The notes below the pieces were generated by a model, which saw only the letters and a program-made list of their open reading frames with translations, ran no database searches and was not told the origin of the DNA. From Aphidius gifuensis (lineage: Eukaryota > Arthropoda > Insecta > Hymenoptera > Braconidae), in the NCBI RefSeq assembly GCF_014905175.1, contig NC_057789.1, positions 26,656,555 to 26,720,554 of the forward strand: DNA of 64,000 nt, read 5' to 3'. Of the stretch, positions 59,451-64,000 are shown piece after piece (the first letter of the stretch is position 1; the number at the start of each line of letters is the position of its first letter). The translations under genes were made by a program, and so were the position numbers.

Positions 59451-62400
59451 TTTTTTTTTTTTTTTTTTTAACTTTTTTCTCTCTTGTATTCTTATTTTAT
59501 ATAATTTTTTTTTTTTATTATTATTTATTTTATTTTATTTATTTATTTATATATATATTTTTTTTTTATATTTTGCTCCTTTTGCTTGTACCTCTAACGA
59601 CCAACCATACGGCGGCAGTCATCTCTAGATAACTTTTTTTTTTTTTTTTTTTTTTGGGACCGAAGAAGCTTATGGAGCTTCTTCTCTCTTTTTCGCATAA
59701 TATTTTACGAATTTTTTCACTCGAAACTTTGTAGCTCTTCGGGGTTTTATCCTGTACACCCTTATTTCTTCCTTTTTCTTTTTTTTTGACCCTCCCCTGT
59801 CTCGTAAACCTTTTTTCCATTTATCTATTTTTGTTGTTTTTTTTTTTTTTGCTATTTTTCTTTGCATTTATCTACAGTAGAGTGGTATAAATTTTTATAC
59901 AGTAAATATTTAAATAAAGTTATATTATTTATAAATTAAATTTTATTATTGTTAAATGTAGATTGAATTGAAATAAATTCGGCAAAGGATGCATTGTGCG
60001 CGGGATGCCTGCGCGATAGAATTATAAATTAAACGTTTAATTTAAAATAAACAATTTGATAATGAAAAAAAGAAATTTAAAATAACATCTAAAATAGCTA
60101 TGAATAAATTAGTAATTTAAAAAATAAAAAAAAATAACAAGATATTTGATTTTAATGATGTAACAAAATAAATGAATAATAATTATGCACAAAATCATTA
60201 ATTCGAAAAATCGAGGGATTCTCTCTCTTGAAGTATATGGCGCCAGGCATGTTTGATATTTTTAGAAATGATCTTCGACATTTTTATAAACGAAATACAT
60301 TAATTCCCTCATTTTAAAAGTATACATGTGAATTTTAATTTAAATAATAAATATACAAAAAAACAAACGATATAAAAAAATTTCAAAAAAAATGTTATTT
60401 GCATAGTGTAAATTCAAATGTGATAAATATTTATTATTTTTATATTGATAATTATTGTTTTTTTTTAAAGTATTTTGCTTATCATGATAATCACTTGGAT
60501 ACTTTAAATTGTTTTATAATTAACCCAGCATAAAATTTTGGAGTAAATGAGTAAATAAATTTTTATTTTTGTTAAAAATTTCAACTGCAATATTTTTGTT
60601 GAAGCAAATAGATAGATAAATAAATAAATTATATATAAAATATTGATAGGATATATTTTTTCATTGAATAAGTATTTATTCTTGTCTGTGTGTGACTACG
60701 TATATTTTATTAGCAACAGTCATTAATAAGCCCGAGGCAATCAAATCGCTTATCGACTCCTTAGAGTCCCCATTAAAATTGCAGTAGTCAAGTTTAAATA
60801 ATATTTTTAATCTATTTTTATTCAACACTCATCAAGTTTAATTTTAATAATGTCAATTTTTCTTAATAGTTAATTATTAACAATAAATATTTTTTAAATA
60901 AGACACGACTGATTGTTGTATTTTTGTAATTAAATTGTTAAAATTTATTTAAAGGTAATGAATTTAGTCAAGTAAGTCAAGGTAATTATATTTTATTTAT
61001 TTATTTATTATTGACTATTTTAAATTGTTTAAAAAAAATATATTAATTTAATTTATAATAAATATCCAGGCATGTCTTGCAAGGGTGAACAACTTTTCAA
61101 TTTTATTTTTTAAATATTTTTGACCTCTAGGTTCTTCAAAGAAAGGCAAAAAAAAAAAAAAAAATCATTGAAGTAATCACAATGACATCATGTATAATTT
61201 ACTGACATGTACTTGATGACTTTTGTAATTTATAGGATAATTTTATATCAACAAAGATGTAAAGTGTGATTTTATATAAAAATTAATTATCATTTATAAT
61301 GTCATTTTTATTTTTTATTCAAAGACTATTTTGCTGATGATGAGGTAAAATAGACACATAAATCACTAATAAATATATAAATAAATAAATGAAAAAATAG
61401 TAATTATTATGCAACATGTCCTTGTTCGATTTTTCTTGTATATAATTAATTTATTTCCAATTAAAAAAATCTCAAAACTTTATTTTTAAAAATTATAGTT
61501 TTTTATATTTTTTATTTAAAATATTTATTCATGTCAATTAACAAATTATCTCGATGAAATTTTTTTATTTACATTTTGTATATATTCATCATTCATTAAT
61601 AGTAAACAAAAAAATTTTATCTAAAGTGTAAATCGTGTTGAATTTATCTCCGCAAGAAAAAAAAATAAATTTAAAAATTTCATATTACAGTAGTCTATCA
61701 GCTGGGGATTATCCACCTATAATAAAATTTATAATTTTTTTTTTTCTATCTTTATATTAAACTCTAGAAAATTTCTAATTATTTCTAATTTTTTTTTTCA
61801 CCTAGGCTTTTGAGGTTTTTTCATAATAAAAAAGGAGAAAAAATATTTAAAATTATTTTGGAAAATTATTGTTTAATTTGACATGGAATGACCCATGTAA
61901 ATAAATGATAATTAAAAATTTATATTGATATATTTGTACAATTATTTCAATGCTTTCTGTGTGTACATAAATTATTATTATTGCTTCATTAACTTATATC
62001 TGAGAATTTATTTAATTCGCATAACAAACTCGTAACGTCAAGTTTCTGTCATCATCAAAGAATAGTATTATTTCATTCGTATAAATACACATTGAAATTA
62101 TCATTATAAATATTATTTTTCAGTACATCATTAAAGCGAAAAAATGTGACGATTGATATTGGAGTATAATGCTTACACACCGATTAATTTTTGCATTTAG
62201 ATAACAACTATTTTATAAATTTATTTTCTTATCGAAAAACATGAAAATAAAGTTATTTTATTTGGTCTTTTTAAATTGTATATTTTAAAAGTATTTAATT
62301 ATTTTTTGTGTTTGTCGTTATGTTGGCTTTTTTATTAAAGTGTTAATCAAGAAATCGAACCTTTTTTTTTTTGGAGGGGTTTTAGGTCTTGTGGTGGTAA

Positions 62401-64000
62401 TTTATTGGCACCCAAAGAGATTACCTTTTGGTTGCTTCAAAATTTTTAATGACTTCACGGCACCAGTGCCCCCCCTTTAAAAGCCTCAGGAATCAAATTA
62501 ATTTATTATTGTATGTCTCGTAACAGGTGCAAGAGAGATGAAAATATTTTTTAAAAAATTAGAAACAGACTGCTCAATAATAATTAATTTTTACATGCTA
62601 CTTTGTTAATTTTTTAATAACAATATTTAATTTTCATAAAGTTAATGTAATTTAATTTTAATTTGTAAAAATTATATTACAATTTTACTCCAATTTTCTT
62701 GAATTTTTTTTCGGAGTAAATTAAAAAATAAAAATTATAATATGAACAAGTGAATTAAGACTCACGTTGTCCAGTGGTAAAAAATAAAAAATAAAATACA
62801 AAAATTATTGTCTGACGGTGTAGCCCCTTTCCGACACCTCAACCGCAACTTTAAAAAAAAAAAAAATAAGGCTCCAAAAAGTCTCACCAACCCCACCTAC
62901 TCTTCCATCATCAGGATTTCATGGTCCAGCATATCCAAGACAGTTAATCAAGGATTTAACGCCGGCTAAAATATAATAAAAAAAAAAAATACATTTATAT
63001 ATGAATAAAAAAAAAAATACTTGAAAGATTCTCAAGTTGCGACAATGGTATATAAGTTTGTGTGTTGCTGGAACCGGATTCAAGAATTAAATCAGCGTCG
63101 ATCAGAAAATAAGGCCCCCAATCTTATTTCTTGTCTCGTTCTACGAAGTGGCCAATGCCTCGTTACGCTCGATCGCGCCTCTCAAGGCGTCACAACTACA
63201 CAAAAGATGCCAATAATAAAAAATAAAAAAATCAAATGAAAAAAAATAAAATAAAAAAACTATCAAGAATGGCAATTTGAAATGAAAAAGAGAATGAATA
63301 AAAATTCATGTGTGCGTATTGTTGTTTGAGGCACGAAATCTCAAATCTATTCGACGCGCATTCGTATACATTTGAGGTGAAAGAGTATATATCATTTGGT
63401 GAGACGAACATGTGGAGGCTAAAGAAGAAAAAAAAAAAAATATAATTTAAAAAAAAATCCGTGTCTTGGGGGCTTGGATCGCTTGGATGTATGGTGAAAC
63501 AACGAGGGTAAGAAAGGATCAAAATAAAAGGAAAAGAAACACAGAGTATAGAGAGTGAGATTGAACAGGAAAAAAAAAAAAAAATAAAAATAGTTGGGAG
63601 GGGGAGGGTAAAAAAAAGGCTCAATGTGACTGAGGGTCTTTTTGGGCCCAGGCAAACACACTGAACGCACTTGAGAAGGGACCCAAAACCAGAATTTACG
63701 GTGTTCATCGGATTACTGTGGCTTGTGATGGAAAAAGTCAAAAAATATTTAACAAAATATAAAAATTATGGGGTAGAAAAAAATTATATATATCAATAAG
63801 GCCCATTAATAGACAAAAAAAAATAAATGTTTTAAAAATTTTCAAATTTACTCCAAAATGAGATAAATATTATTGCTACTGTTGGTAAAATGTAAAATTT
63901 AAAAAGAAAAAAAATTCGTTTTAAATTTATTATTATTAATTTTTAAATGAAAAAAAAAATTATTTATATTATTGTTAATTAATCTAGTTATACATTGACA
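59451..64000. other. Non-coding DNA upstream of tkv
   Basis: Pyrimidine runs and AT-rich sequence. I saw no exon that I can support on either strand. The ORFs at 63021-63239 and 63232-63741 have mixed composition but no recognisable motif or splice structure. The region may hold regulatory DNA or distant 5' UTR exons of tkv. Confidence 0.6.

Noticed and set aside
63021..63741. ORFs on both strands near the right end
   Set aside because: No family signature or splice structure. The long - strand frame is dominated by Phe/Ser from poly-A/T sequence.
1..64000. CRISPR arrays, bacterial operons or riboswitches
   Set aside because: None seen; this is eukaryotic intron-containing DNA. No tRNA or rRNA gene was recognisable by eye either.

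Overview
This is an AT-rich stretch of animal nuclear DNA, full of A/T homopolymers and microsatellites, with GT-AG introns. The protein families and the intron-rich Eph and thickveins genes point to an insect. A hymenopteran, perhaps a parasitoid wasp, is my guess from base composition and gene content; it is not shown by the sequence alone. Very little of the 64 kb is coding.

Layout. (1) 1-39258: the + strand Eph receptor tyrosine kinase gene and its upstream region. I rebuilt 14 phase-consistent exons from a candidate signal-peptide exon (4749-4821) to a SAM exon (38994-39258). The second intron is 22.8 kb. An 18-nt microexon, a NAGNAG acceptor and an alternative SAM-less last exon (35150-35399) suggest several isoforms. 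(2) 39259-43809: non-coding DNA with a 31-bp tandem repeat. (3) 43810-45686: an intact but chimeric gene. Its first exon and the start of its second exon derive from ribosomal protein L34 (RpL34); the rest is a type I BMP receptor of the thickveins class. (4) 45687-50714: a patchwork of a duplicated receptor 3' region, a broken RpL34 locus lacking about 45 central codons, and a captured Lis-1 WD40 fragment. (5) 50715-59031: the ordinary thickveins gene on the - strand, with its own signal-peptide exon. A small secreted-protein gene lies on the opposite strand inside its first intron. (6) 59032-64000: the GC-richer tkv promoter and 5' region, then non-coding DNA.

The main result is the inverted thickveins pair. 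The + copy swapped its signal peptide for a basic, ribosomal-protein N-terminus, and its upstream DNA still resembles the RpL34 promoter. By eye its kinase is almost identical to the - copy. Its ectodomain carries about 26 amino-acid-changing codons against about 5 silent ones. This looks like a young chimeric receptor kinase whose ectodomain is under changed selection.

All coordinates, splice sites and phases were worked out by reading. No alignment, domain search or expression data was available.
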